The notes under the pieces are model-generated. The model was not told the origin of the DNA and did not search any database. It was given only the letters and a program-made list of their open reading frames with translations. From Amia ocellicauda (taxonomy: Eukaryota; Chordata; Actinopteri; Amiiformes; Amiidae): a stretch of DNA of 64,000 nucleotides. The translations under genes were made by a program, and so were the position numbers. The stretch is taken from positions 1 to 64,000 of the forward strand of contig NW_027102777.1 of assembly GCF_036373705.1 (NCBI RefSeq), given 5' to 3'. Shown here one piece after another: positions 48,607 through 60,030 of this stretch (position 1 is the first letter of the stretch; the number at the start of each line of letters is the position of its first letter).

Positions 48607-49186
48607 TGTTTTATATTAATAATAATATGCAGACAAGCAAAGTAAATGTATTATGGTAGCAACAACCATTTTGTAAGTTGTTCAGGGCATACCCTCTAGA
48701 CATTCCTGTCAATAATAGAAAAGATCAAACTGCAGAGAGAGAGGGCCCACAGATGTTTGTTAAAAGTCTGTGGACTTAATCTTTTCTCCAGATAGGCAGG
48801 AACTGTTTTTGTTAATGAACGATTGACAGTTGTTAAATAAGATCCGTGGGATCGGACCTTTCCTAGTATATCAAAGGAAGACATCTGTTCTTTGAATCCC
48901 ACACCTCTACCAAGGAAGACTACCATGAACATTACAAGGGTCAGAAATCTGACCTCAAGATAACACTCTGGCAAACCCCCAGTGACAGACTCCGGCCACA
49001 GACCCACATGTCCTGCAATGTATATAAGGCTGACCACTTGTGCTGTTCAATAAGTCTCTGCTGAGGTAGAGTGCTTCCATGCTGGGCCCCTTTCAGGCCT
49101 GGCATGTTAAATAAATAAATGTACCATCTATGCATCCAGACTGGGTTCTTCAAAGGTCATGCTTGGAAAGAGCCCATCTGGTTACA
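48607..49186 (+). mobile_element. LTR fossil A (about 580 bp)
   Basis: Starts TGTTTTATATTAATA and ends GGTTACA. It has a TATA-like TGTATATAAGG (near 49018) followed by AATAAG and AATAAATAAATG words (49049-49121). It shares a block with LTR fossil B: the TTTCTCCAGATAGGCAGGAA motif, the CGATTGACA word and GTGGGATCG. No clear flanking duplication and no internal coding region. Retrovirus-like or other LTR family not determined. Confidence 0.5.
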
Positions 49187-50449
49187 TATATGTGTTCTAT
49201 AGTGACAAACATTATATCTGCCACCCGTAAAGCGTTATAGGCTGTCAAATGTCAAAAAAATTTTTTTTACAGTATCCCATGATCCTTAGCTCCGATAGCA
49301 AGCTAGATAGCATTTTTGGAAGCTTCATACACACTTTTCTATCTATGTTCCATTCATATTACTCTTAAATGCATGCTGGAAGGAGAAATGAGATGTTCAA
49401 CATCTGAAAACAAGTTCTAACATAAACAGCATGCAGTACTTGGCTCTCAGTGGGTCAAAGGATAGATATATATTCAGAAAGATAATCTATGGTTTACTAT
49501 TAGTGTTAAATTGTAAGTATGGTGCTAAAAGTAAGCTATCAGCAGTTATTAGATGTAAAAAATGTTAGGGTCCTTGGGGGCCTCAAGAGGATCTGGACCT
49601 GGAGCAATAGCATACATTCTCAGATATTGTACAAAAAGTGTTTATCGTGATGTTTGAAAAACTGAAGGAGGAGACGCGTTTAAAAAAGTGGTCAGAAACG
49701 AGAAGACGGAAAAATTATTAAGAAACCAAGAAAGAACGAGATAACTAACTTAAATCCAATAACTATAACTAAATACAACTAGGATCAAAAATCGTTAACT
49801 ATTTGTGTAACTATCCGAAAACCCATAACTAAACAACACTGCCCCTTACCAGGGGATTGAGAATGACTGGATGAAACCCAAGACAGCCTCCCAGGACCAG
49901 GATTGTGTGACAGCTGTTTCCTCTGAATCTGTCAGCATGACACATGTTAAAAAAAAGAGACTCATCCTGAGTTTTTGCTTTCCCTCACAGGAAAAGCACT
50001 GTAACTTCGAAGGTCACCTGGGATGGATTTCCTGGTATCACTCAACTTGAAGAGTGTAATTTTAGGACAGAATTGACCCATGTCTAAGGAGGTGTTCAGG
50101 CTGGCTTGTCCCCCACTAGGATGTCCAGAGTAAGGGATCCTGGCTCCTGCAGATGAGGAGGAGAGAATCAGGACAGTCAGGACCTCACACAGACGTCCAG
50201 AGGCCCAGAGTGGCCAACATGCTCTGTTGTGCACATCTGCCTTAAGCACAGAGAGCAGTCTTACACATCGCAGCTGTCTGGAATCAAGATACGGACCTGC
50301 CCTCCGCAAATCACCAAACCTCTTTGCTGGAATTTTTGTTTGGTGATGTTCCAATCCTGCAAAATATAAAAACATAGAAGCACTGAATGTCATTGCCAGA
50401 AATGATGGGACAGATGGGACTTCTCATTCCTGACGTTTAAATTACTAGA
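49187..50449. other. Intergenic sequence between the LTR fossils
   Basis: No recognisable gene, no gag/pol-like reading frames, no tRNA. Low-complexity A-rich patches near 49720-49830. Confidence 0.4.
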
Positions 50450-50863
50450 CTAGATGGGGCGCTGTTGAGCATGGTTTCGGTGTAGACGTGTGAAGAGAGC
50501 TCCTGCGATATTTAGATTTTTTTTTCCAGCAAACAGGTTATTTTCTTTTATTTATTTTAAGCAATAAGCTGCAGTATATTATAAGTGTATTATTGTTTTA
50601 AAAACATGTCTAAACAAAAGAGCAAGAAGGGGCCAGCGACAGAGGCAACTCAACCCGAGTTAGATTCAGGCCTGACAGGGGGTGGCAATCCCTCACCAGA
50701 GAGTGGCGGAGACCTGGCCTTTCTTGTCGCAGCGGTGAGCAAAATACAGAGCTCCATTAAATCGTTTCAATCTGAGACGCGAGAGTCTATTGCTACTCTT
50801 CAGGGCACCGTCGATTCGTATGGCAGCCGACTGCAGGAGGTAGAGAGATCTCTGAGCGACTGA
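50450..50863 (+). mobile_element. L1-like LINE 5' fragment with ORF1 start
   Basis: From 50606 an ORF reads MSKQKSKKGPATEATQPE... through AAVSKIQSSIKSFQSE, then a coiled-coil-like GSRLQEVERSLSD and stop at 50863. This resembles the basic start and coiled coil of an L1-type ORF1. The upstream GGGCGCTGTTGAGCATGG looks like a 5' UTR. The rest of the element is missing. Confidence 0.5.
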
Positions 50864-50911
50864 AGACTCTGTATAGGAAGTTGAAGAAAGTGTGTTGTGA
50901 TTATTATATAA

Positions 50912-51441
50912 TGTTTTATATTAATACTAGCATTAGAAGTAGTTTTGTATACAGACTGAGCAGATTCGATTTAGCAGGACAAGTAAAGGGTCAACAAGGT
51001 CGATTTGTTAGAAACTCCTGTCAGTAATGAAAGATCACACAGTGCCGAAATAGCCTACAGCTGTCTGCTGAGAATTTGTTTATGACTTAATCGTTTCTCC
51101 AGATAGGCAGGAATTGTTTCTGTTAACGAGCGATTGACATTAGGTAAATGACGACCGTGGGATCGCATCTTCCTAGTGCACATCAAAGACGGACATCTGC
51201 TTTGGATCCATCACCTCTTCAGGGGAGAACAGATCATAAAACGGACCCGGACATGTATCTTCTGATTGGATGAACGGCCATAAGATGTTACGTCATTTTC
51301 CTATAAAGTTGTACTCATGTTTGTAAACATTAAGTCTCACTGAAGGAATTATTTCTGACGTGGAGCTTCCGAGCGGCTCGATTAAAGTTCTATTTGCTTT
51401 ATCTCCACGACTTCTCCACTTATTTCCCATACGGTTCTACA
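50912..51441 (+). mobile_element. LTR fossil B (about 530 bp), related to fossil A
   Basis: Starts TGTTTTATATTAATACTAG and ends GTTCTACA, with a TATA-like CCTATAAAG (near 51300). The internal block similar to fossil A (near 51093-51170) is only moderately conserved, so the pair is not a recent insertion with two identical ends. Confidence 0.5.
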
Positions 51442-51460
51442 CATACATATATATATAACA

Positions 51461-51925
51461 GATCGGGCTTTTTTCTGGAAAACCATAACTCTGGTCTTGT
51501 CCAGATTGACTGCCAGGGCCCATTTCTGACAGTACTGCTCTAGTAGCGCCAGGTTCTGCTAAAGCCCCTGCTCTGTGGGCGACAGCAGCACCAGGTCGTC
51601 TGCGTAGAGCAGGAACTTGATCTCTGTGTCATGGAGAGTTAGGCCGTGGGCGTCAGACTGCTCCAACACTGTGGCCAACTCATTGATGTAGATGTTGCAG
51701 CCCTGTCTCACTCCCCGCCCCTGAGTGAAGAACTCTGTTCTTGAGTTGCCAATTTGAACTCTGCATTTGTTTTCAGAAAACATTGATTTAATGATGTCAT
51801 AAACTTGACCCCCTACACCACTCTGTAGAAGTTTATAAAATAGTCCTTTGTGCCAGATTGAGTCAAATGCCTTTCTAAAGTCTACAAAACAGGCAAATAT
51901 TTTTCCTTTATTGTTTTGGGTATAT
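51461..51925 (-). mobile_element. Internal LINE reverse-transcriptase fragment between AT-rich tracts
   Basis: Matches the reverse transcriptase part of the large LINE at about 54458-54943 ([35 protein letters not shown]) with a short internal deletion at the ...NIYINELATV position. It has neither the LINE's 3' tail nor its 5' end, so it is an internal piece bounded by (AT)n on both sides. Confidence 0.8.
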
Positions 51926-51996
51926 ATATATATACGTATATATATATATATACATATATATATACGTATATATGTATATATACATATATATATACG

Positions 51997-52030
<34 letters not shown>

Positions 52031-52070
52031 CGTATATATATATATTTATATATACATACATACATTCATA
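51921..52070. repeat. (TA)n/(TACG)n microsatellite
   Basis: About 150 bp of TATATA with regular CG interruptions (TATACGTATA). Open frames here (repeating Tyr-Ile) are low-complexity artefacts. Confidence 0.9.
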
Positions 52071-52071
52071 C

Positions 52072-52341
52072 ATGCTAGAAAGTCATTACTATGTTATCTT
52101 AAAGGCTAACTAAGCAGAACATATATCATTATAGAACAGAGTTCATAGGTCTACACATGGTTTTAGGGAACAGGCACGTAGGTCATACCGTTTGACATTG
52201 TCTCCAAGGTTCTCATCGTTAAAATAACAAAGTGAAATCAAACTACCTTATGGCCTCCTGACCTTCTAGCTTGACCTTATCTTTCTGGAGTATGCAAGAG
52301 AGAAAAACAGGTGTGAGAAAAGAATTTCTAACTTTCCTTCC
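52072..52341. repeat. Dispersed ~270-bp repeat, copy 1
   Basis: From TGCTAGAAAGTCATTACTATG to CTTTCCTTCC. A close copy lies at 60222-60490 and a reverse-oriented partial copy at 63810-64000. It is bordered by AT-rich and CATA microsatellites. It may be LTR-derived, because read on the minus strand it starts TGTGGAAGGAAAG at the other loci. Confidence 0.7.
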
Positions 52342-52344
52342 ATA

Positions 52345-52410
52345 TATACATACATACATACATACATACATACATACATACATACATACATACAAACATA
52401 CATACATACA
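52345..52410. repeat. (CATA)n microsatellite
   Basis: About 16 units of CATA/TACA with one CAAA interruption. Confidence 0.9.
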
Positions 52411-53108
52411 GAAAATAAATAATAGAATTATGAATCACAATAAGATGTAATGAAGTACAGAAAAAGAAAATGTAATAAAAGGTGATCTTTAATACATACA
52501 AATAAAGAAAATAGGTTTACTATTTCCAGATTCCTTTTTTGAAATACAATGACATGCATTACAAACGAGTATTTACATTATAATTACAGCCGGTGCTCAT
52601 GTGTCACTGTGTCCCTCAGGCTGTGGTAGGCGCTGACATATTGGGCAGCCAGGGTGGCTGTGTGTCCCTCCCCCAGGAGGACTGAGCGTTTTTCTTTTTT
52701 CTCAGTTTTGTCACAGGTTGGGTGGGCATCCATTATGTTGTTACAGAATGTGTCCCTTATTTTGGGCTAAAGTTTTCCGTGGAGGGGAACGTGAATCAGT
52801 TTGTACCATTTTTGGGAGGATCTGCCTTGTTGGGGCGGAGCTGTGATCCAGGTGAACAGCAGATCGGGCATAGGTGGGCATGTGGGCAGAGGAGTAGGAA
52901 GGCCGGTCAACCAAATAAGCTTGCTAAGGTACGCAGAAGCAGCAAACAGCCCCCCCATCCAGCCAGCCAGCCACTCTGGCTGGCAGTGACTGAGTGGTTG
53001 ACAGACGGCAAGCAACGGAATGTACGTGCTCTGTGATGTCATAGCAGTCAGCTGAGAGAGGCTCGTGATGTCATCGCTGAGCTGGCTGGCTGGCGGGCTG
53101 GCTGGCTC

Positions 53109-53110
<2 letters not shown>
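52411..53110 (-). mobile_element. Repeat carrying a LINE-type 3' end, copy 1 (A)
   Basis: On the minus strand about 52690-52580 reads LLGEGHTATLAAQYVSAYHS LRDTV, clearly related to the LINE ORF2 C-terminus (LLGEEERTAILAAQYVSTCH SLRDSV at 53418-53500). The upstream 400 bp is not LINE-like and includes two TGACATCA words and a CAGC-rich tract. It is probably a 5'-truncated or chimaeric copy mobilised by the LINE family. It is about 95% alike to the copy at 59348. Confidence 0.65.
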
Positions 53111-53112
<2 letters not shown>

Positions 53113-53146
<34 letters not shown>

Positions 53147-53160
53147 TGTCTGTCTGTCTG
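53113..53160. repeat. (GT)n then (CTGT)n microsatellite at a LINE 3' end
   Basis: Pure TG/GTCT repeats directly adjoining the 3' terminus of the large LINE. Confidence 0.9.
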
Positions 53161-53417
53161 TCAATTCATTTCAATTCAATTCAAAGGTGCTTTAATGGCA
53201 TGATCTATCACAATATTGCCAAAGCAGATACAAATGTTCTATCAAACAAGACAAAACATTGCAATACAAGATTCAGTGGAACAAATATCATACACATTGA
53301 AATAAAATTACGTAGAATATAAACCATATTTGTTGTTTGTATCAAAATTTGTGTCATGACATCAGAAAAATCACTGTTTTTATTTTGTTTTGCAAATGGA
53401 GTCCCACAGGCTGGTGT

Positions 53418-53912
53418 CTACACACTATCTCGCAGGCTGTGGCAGGTGGATACATATTGTGCTGCTAAGATGGCAGTGCGCTCCTCCTCTCCCAGCAGGA
53501 CGGGGAGTTTGCAGCAATCGGGGATCATGTTGAACTCAGGGATTTGCATTTTGAATATTTTAAAGTATGTCTCCCTGATTTTTGTGTATTTAGGGCAGGA
53601 CAGCAGGAAATGCGCCTCTGTTTCGACCTCCCCTAGGTCACACTGGCTGCACAGCCGCTCTTCTCTGGCAACCCAGAATTTTCTGTTGCGGCCTTTTTCA
53701 ATGGCGAGGCTGTGGTCAGTGAGCCTGTATTTAGTTAGATTTTGTCTCTCTTTTATATTTTGGATTTTTAAGTATTCAGCCAATGTAATGTTTCTATTCT
53801 GGGCCCGGTAGCATTCTAATTTGTTTTGTAATTCTAATTCGTGTCTCCATTCTTTTGTGTATTTGCTTTTCAGGTACATGTCAATTTTCCCAATTGTTGT
53901 TGTTTTGGTCAT
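53418..53912 (-). pseudogene. LINE ORF2, C-terminal Cys/His region
   Basis: 164 codons with CSQCDLGEVETEAHFLLSC, a CCHC-like pattern (C-x2-C, then H, then C) seen at the C-terminus of several LINE ORF2 proteins. It ends LAAQYVSTCHSLRDSV. A frameshift separates it from the preceding segment. Confidence 0.75.
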
Positions 53913-54235
53913 TGTGTGTTCGGGCTCTGTGAGCCTCAGAGCCAGCCGGCCAAGGGGGTCCTTGTCTGGGGAGAGGTGGTTGCTCAGTGGAGCCTTGTAT
54001 TGTTAGGACTGGGTCTCTGCTGTGTTTAGGTGCAGCCAGAACTTGGCTGCTCTTTCTTGTGCAGAGTGAAGAGTCCTAATTCGGCTCTGCAGGCGATGTT
54101 GGGGGCGTTTCTGTGTACGTGTAAGATGTTTTTAATAAATTCTAGGTGGAATATTTCCGTGGGGCTTTTGTCCCAATTTTTGTTATTGAGGTTCATGAGG
54201 GGACCCCACACTTCGCTCCCATATAGCAGGATTGG

Positions 54236-55264
54236 TTAGATGATGGAGTTGAATATTTTAATCCAAATAGTTATTGGTATTGTTGTTTTCCCAAATCGTG
54301 TCTTTATGGCATAAAATGCCCGTCGTGCCTTGTCTTTTAATGCGTTTATATCCAGGCTGAAGCTCCCTGACACACTTAAACTCAGGCCAAGGTAGTTGTA
54401 TCTGGTGCAGTGCTCAAATACAGTGCTGCCCAGAGTGAAGCAGTACCTGTTTCCCTGAGATCGGGCTTTTTTCTGGAAAACCATAACTCTGGTCTTGTCC
54501 AGATTGACTGCCAGGGCCCATTTCTGACAGTACTGCTCTAGCAGAGCCAGGTTCTGCTGAAGCCCCTGCTCTGTGGGCGACAGCAGCACCAGGTCGTCTG
54601 CGTAGAGCAGGAACTTGATCTCTGTGTCGTGGAGAGTGAGGCCGGGGGCGTCAGACTGCTCCAACACTGTGGCCAACTCGATGATGTAGATGTTGAACAG
54701 TGTTGGACTCAGACTGCAGCCCTGTCTCACTCCCCGCCTCTGAGTGAAGAACTCTGTTCTTGAGTTGCCAATTTGAACTCCGCATTTGTTTTCAGAATAC
54801 ATTGATTTAATGATGTCATAAACTATACCCCCTACACCACTCTGTAGAAGTTTATAAAATAGTCCTTTGTGCCAGATTGAGTCAAATGCCTTTCTAAAGT
54901 CTACAAAACAGGCAAATATTTTTCCTTTATTGTTTTGGGTATATTTATTTATGAGGGAGTGTAGAGTGTAAATATGATCGGTTGTGCGGTGTATTGGTAG
55001 GAAGCCAATCTGACTCTTATTCAGGACACTGTGCTCGGTAAGGAAGGCCAGTATCCGGGCGTTGATGATACTGCAGAACACCTTCCCCAGGTTACTGCTC
55101 ACACAGATGCCCCGGTAGTTATTGGGGTCTAATTTGTCTCCACTTTTAAAAATCGGGGTGATCAATCCTTGATTCCAGACCTCAGGGAAACACCCGGCTC
55201 TCAGCACCAGGTTAAAGCGTTTGAGCAGAACCTCCTGCAGCTGCGGGCTGCTGTGCTTCAGCAT
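54236..55264 (-). pseudogene. LINE ORF2, reverse-transcriptase part
   Basis: 342 codons with RT motifs in order: [69 protein letters not shown] (YADD catalytic box) and NLDKTRVMVFQ. It is separated from the upstream ORF2 segment by a frameshift between about 55330 and 55264. The frame ends at 54236-54238 and continues in the same frame to about 54026. Confidence 0.85.
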
Positions 55265-55740
55265 CTCAGGGCTGATGCTGTCGGGGCCGCTGGCTTTCCT
55301 GGGTTTGAGGATTTTGAGTTGATGTTTTAGGTCCTGTATTTTGTAATTGGGTTATCTAAGGGATTTTGATTATTCTTAATGATTTCTTCCAATTTATTTA
55401 GGTTTTTTAATATTTTAACCTGTTCTGGGTTTGGATTGTTTTCAACATTTTGGTAAAGTTTTTCAAAGTGTGTTTTCCAGATTTCTCCATTTTGAATTGG
55501 TATTTCATTTTTTGTTTTTGGGGTATTTATTCTGCCCATATAGTGGTCTTTTTTCTTCCTGAAGAGTTGCTTGTAGTGCCGCAGGGCCTGGCAGTAGCTG
55601 GCCTGGTTGTCGGGCTCTCTGTGTTTAGTGTTGGAGAGATGTCTCAGGTGTTTCCTAGAAGTTTCACACTCCTGGTCACACCACTGTTCTTTTTTTCTTT
55701 TAGACGATTTTATATTTTGGTTTTTAATTGTTTTAATGTT

Positions 55741-56796
55741 TCATTTTAAAGCCAGTCTTTCAAATATTTCATTCAATGTTTTGGTGGCTGAGTTTATTCC
55801 GTTTTGGTTTATTTGATAGTGTGAGGATTGATATCTGTCTAACATGTTTTCAATCTCATCACTATTCAGGGCTCTTGTGTAGTTCTCTGTGCTGGGCTCT
55901 GACCATCTGTAACTGGGGGGCAGGGAGACCAGTTTTGTGGGAAGTTTGGCTCTGATTTGTGGCTGCGCTGATCTTTTTAGGTAAAGTGTTATTTGGCTGT
56001 GGTCTGATAGTGGAGATTGTTGTCTGACTATAAACGCATTGATGGCTTGTGGGTCCAGGTCACTTATGGCGTAGTCCACCACACTTCTGCCCAGAGCCGA
56101 GCAGTATGTGAATCTCCCCAGAGAGTCCCCCCTGGTCCTGCCATTGATGATATATAGACCCAGGCTTTTACATAGGCGCACTACCTGCTTCCCGCTCTTG
56201 TTTACCACGCTGTCCTGGCTGTGTCTCAGTGTGGAGGTGTGTGTGTGGCACAGCGGGGAGTCTCAGAACAGGTGTGTGTTCCCCTCTGCATTGATGTAGT
56301 CCATCTCTCTGCCAGTCCTGGCATTGAGATCGCCACACAGCAGTACAGAGCCCAGGGTCTGGAAGTGGCAGATTTCTTTTTGAATCTCTTGAAAGCCTTC
56401 CTCATTATAGTAGGGGGAGTCTGCGGGTGGCATATAAATTGCACATAGGAATATATCTGTGTTATTTTGTAGGGTGTCTTTTCTGATTTTCAACCGCAGG
56501 TGTGTGTCTCCTCTCTGTACTGGGCATAGGGCTGCTCGGAGCTCCTCCCTGTACCACACGATAATCCCCCCCGAGGCCCTGCCACACCTGACTTTGGGTT
56601 TTTTATAGGAGGGCACAATCAGCTCCCTGTATACATTGGGACAGGATGTAGACATATCTGCACAGCACCAAGTCTCTACAAGAATGAAAACATCTGAACT
56701 ATTTACAGTGTTGATCAGTTCAGGGTCTGTGCTCTTCATTCCAAAAGTTGAGGAGCGTAAACCCTGGATATTCCAACTGCTTATTTTAAAGGACAT
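55741..56796 (-). pseudogene. LINE ORF2, apurinic-endonuclease part
   Basis: Opens MSFKISSWNIQGLRSSTFG, with VLLCGDLNARTG and, later, SPLSDHSQITLYL; these match the APE-type endonuclease of LINEs (Asn/Gln, Glu, Asp-x-Asn and SDH catalytic signatures). One in-frame stop (TGA, 56263-56265) interrupts it, and the frame continues after it to a stop at 55741. Confidence 0.8.
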
Positions 56797-57412
56797 GTTA
56801 ATATATTTTATTATACTTGTCTCTTCTACATAAGAAAGTTTAATTTGTGGTCTACAACTGATATTATATTACTATTAATAATTATATATGGATATACATA
56901 ATGTATAGAATTCTATTATTATTATTGGTAGCGTTATCACTCACAGATTTAATCTTTGCATCAAAATATCAGAATAATTAAATTACATTTTTTCTTACTC
57001 TCCATCTCCACAACCATATATATGTGTGTTGAGGCTCAGTTAACTCAGCAGTGTGGTACAGATGACACTGAGGAGTTGCCTTATCTGGGCCAGCTGGGCG
57101 GCATTGGGCCTCCAGGCTCTGGAAGCCGCTGCTGCGTGGCTGTGTGGCTGTGCTGGTCCCCGGCTGTCCGCTCTGCTGTGCTGGACGGGCCCTCTTGGGA
57201 TGGGGGGTGGGGCCGCGGGGTCTCAGGGGCTGGGGCTGGAGTGGGGCCGGTGGCTGGGGATGTGGCCGGGGGCTGGGGGGTTTGCTCCTGGTCTCGAGGT
57301 GGGGGTGTGTGGGGTTTCGGCACAGGGTTGTGTCCTTGAGGACCTTTGCGAAGATCCTCACACCCGTCTTGTTGAGGTGGTCGTGGTCATACAGGTGATG
57401 TGGCTGGATGTC

Positions 57413-58837
57413 TCAGTGGTGTGCCAGGTGTACATTGGGGAGGAGGGCACATCTTCGGGACACATCTGCGTTGATGGCCTGGATGATGTGCAGGGGCATG
57501 TCTGTGCGGGGCAGCAGTGTGGAGATGGTGATTTTGGCAGTTGGGAATTCCTCTGTGGCTTTCGTTGCCACCTGTCTCAGGGCTGAGGCCACATCGCCCA
57601 TGCGGGCACTCAGGTCGTTAGTGCCGGTGTGGATGAGGATGTGTTTGACCTGGCACAGCCTCCTCTTGGAGAGCAGCTCCAGGGCTCTCTGTGCTGTCGG
57701 GCACCAAAGCTTTTTCACTTTTCACCCAGGGAAGAGGCACCTCTCATCCAGGAACTTCCCATTGGAGTCGCTCAGAATGACCACCTCTGTGTTGACCTGC
57801 CACTCCGGGTTTGCGTCGGAAGTGGTGGGGGCAGCGGGTGTGTTTTGGGGGAGTGGCGTTTCAGGGGTTTGTGTATTAGTGGCAGGTCTGGTGATAGTGG
57901 GGGTGTCAGGAGTGGTGGGGAGTGTGGGTGGATCAGTGGGTGTGTCAGTGTTGGAGGTGTCAGGGGTTGGAGGTGTTGTGGGGTCAGTGCAGTGTAGTCT
58001 CTGTGCTCCAGTGATGTGTAGCTCCTCTCTTAGCTCCTCCAGCTGGCTCTGCAGGCTCCTTAGCTGGCTGTGCTGGGGTGTCCTGGTCAGCTCCTCCCTC
58101 GCTCTGCACAGCTCCGTCCTCAGGGTTTGACTCTGCTCCTCCAGGTCTCTCACTGCTGCTCTCAGCTCATGGATCTCAGCCTTGTGCTGCATCTTTAGTC
58201 TGTGCATCTCATCCCGGAGCTGCGCAAACTCCAGCTCCAGCACTGATAGGCATTCCTTTAGTGTTTTAATGTTGCTGGAGAGTTTTGGGTAGACAGGAGG
58301 GCAGTCTGTGGGAGATTGGGCACTGTCTGGCTCCGTGTGGCTGGGGGCAGACTGCAGGGTGGCCGGCTCTGGCACTTGTTTCTCTACCTCAGTCTGCTGC
58401 TTTGAGGTGTGGAAGCCGAGAGATAATTGGTCCAGGCTGCTCTCGCTGCCCTGCACCATGATGGTCCCATTGTGGTATACATTAAAAGTGAGCATCACAC
58501 TGTCTGTGTCTTTCTCTACCAGCACTGAGATCTGCCTGCCTCTGCTAATGCCCCTCTTGTTGTTATTGGGGTATGTCTGGCACAGGGTTTTGTGAAAGGC
58601 GGTGTAGAACAGTAGATTGTTCTTGACCCTGTTTTCTCCTTTACCGGTGTAGTCTAGGATGAGGGTCTCAGGAGATGCTCTCATCACAGCTTGTTTGTAG
58701 TACTTCTTAGCCTGTGTAGAGCGAATGTCTTCAGGGTATCGGATTTCAAAAGGCAGCTCTGCAGTCAGACTGCTGTTCGATAGATTTGTATCAGTCTCAG
58801 TGGCAGTTGGGCTCTCTCCTACTGTCACTCTATTCAA
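57413..58837 (-). pseudogene. LINE ORF1: coiled coil plus SGNH-esterase-like domain
   Basis: Starts MNRVTVGESPTATETDTN. Residues of about 40-150 form an unrecognised domain; about 190-290 is a coiled coil (LSVLELEFAQLRDEMHRLKM onward); a Pro/Thr-rich linker follows; then an SGNH hydrolase-like domain with VVILSDSNGK (block I, Ser), HTGTNDL (block III, Asn) and, further on, DHDHLNKTG (block V, Asp/His; near 57390-57365). Esterase domains occur in ORF1 of several LINE groups. Reading is in one frame but broken by TGA at 57722-57724 and by a stop at 57413-57415. Confidence 0.75.
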
Positions 58838-58960
58838 AGTGAGCTCTGCATTTTCATTAGCTGAGTCAACTACTGAGAATGCTTATTTATTTTATTTATA
58901 TATATTGTTTTGTTTAATAATTTGTGTCTATAGGTGAAAGGTCTTACCTCCAATTCTTGT

Positions 58961-59173
58961 CTTCAGCTTTTCTTTTCTGACTTTTCTTCCTGAACTGTCT
59001 CTCTGCTTTCTACTTTTTGTGTTTTTATTAAAATTATTATTTTTTGAATACTTTTTCTTCTGAATTTCTATTCCATGTCTTCTGTGTATGTTTATAGTGC
59101 TATATATTCATTTGTAAATGACAAATTAAATCTGCTTATGTATAAAAACAAATGTTTTTTAGGAGCTCATATT

Positions 59174-59176
<3 letters not shown>
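58961..59176. other. LINE 5' flank, no gene
   Basis: T-rich sequence that may include the LINE 5' UTR. No other feature seen. Confidence 0.35.
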
Positions 59177-59211
<35 letters not shown>

Positions 59212-59260
59212 CCTCTCAATTCAATTCATTTGTATTGTCAAAGCAATTGGACATACATAC

Positions 59261-59322
<62 letters not shown>

Positions 59323-59347
59323 ATACATACATATATACATATACACG
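59177..59347 (-). repeat. LINE-type 3' tail with (CT)n and (AT)n tracts
   Basis: (CT)n at 59177-59213, then CAATTCAATTCATTTGTATTG and TCAAAGCAATTGGACATAC, then (AT)n to about 59313 and (CATA)n. On the minus strand this is the 3' end of the repeat starting at 59348: GTATGTCCAATTGC ... AATTGAATTG then (AG)n. Confidence 0.7.
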
Positions 59348-60030
59348 GAAAATGAATAATAGAATTATGAATCACGTAATCAAGTACAGAAAAAGAAAAT
59401 GTAATAAAATGTGATCTTTAATACATACAAATAAAGAAAATAGGTTTACTATTTCCAGATTCCTTTTTTGAAATACAACGACATGCATTACAAACGAGTA
59501 TTTACATTATATTTACAGTCGGTGCTCGTGTGTCACTGTGTCCCTCAGGCTGTGGTAGGCGCTGACATATTGGGCAGCCAGGGTGGCTGTGTGTCCCTAC
59601 CCCAGGAGGACTGAGCGTTTTTCTTTTTTCTCAGTTTTGTCACAGGTTGGGTGGGCATCCATTATGTTGTTACAGAATGTGTCCCTTATTTTGGGCTAAA
59701 GTTTTCCGTGGAGGGGAACGTGAATCAGTTTGTACCATTTTTGGGAGGATCTGCCTTGTTGGGGCGGAGCTGTGATCCAGGTGAACAGCAGATCGGGCAT
59801 AGGTGGGCATGTGGGCAGAGGAGTAGGAAGGCCGGTCAAGCAAATAAGCTTGCTAAGGTACGCAGAAGCAGCAAGCAGCCCCCCCATCCAGCCAGCCAGC
59901 CAGTCTGGCTGGCAGTGACTGGGTGGTTGACAGACGGCAAGCAATGGAATGTACGTGCTCTGTGATGTCATAGAAGTCAGCTGAGAGAGGCTCGTGATGT
60001 CATCGCTGAGCTGGCTGGCTGGCTGGCTCT
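59348..60030 (-). mobile_element. Repeat carrying a LINE-type 3' end, copy 2 (A')
   Basis: Close copy of 52411-53110 in the same orientation, with small differences such as a missing AAGATG run near 59378. The two copies flank the large LINE as direct repeats 6.9 kb apart. Its 3' tail (59214-59347) is intact, unlike copy 1. Confidence 0.7.

Larger units (their letters stand above)
53161..58960 (-). mobile_element. Near-full-length LINE with esterase-type ORF1 (minus strand)
   Basis: Element of about 5.8 kb with two ORFs on the minus strand and a 3' tail of TTGAATTGAATTGAAATG type at 53161. ORF1 lies upstream (58837 to about 57320) and ORF2 (endonuclease, reverse transcriptase, C-terminal Cys/His region) from 56796 to 53418. 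The 5' end is not clearly defined. Both ORFs are interrupted, so this copy is inactive. It is APE-type by the endonuclease; the clade was not settled (RTE, L2 or related). Confidence 0.85.

Noticed and set aside
51848-52113. Open frames rich in Tyr-Ile and Ile-Tyr
   Set aside because: Translation of (TA)n microsatellite, not genes.
56956-58130. Plus-strand open frames of up to 240 codons
   Set aside because: Shadows of the minus-strand LINE ORF1; Gly/Val-rich composition comes from the Pro/Thr-rich linker on the other strand.
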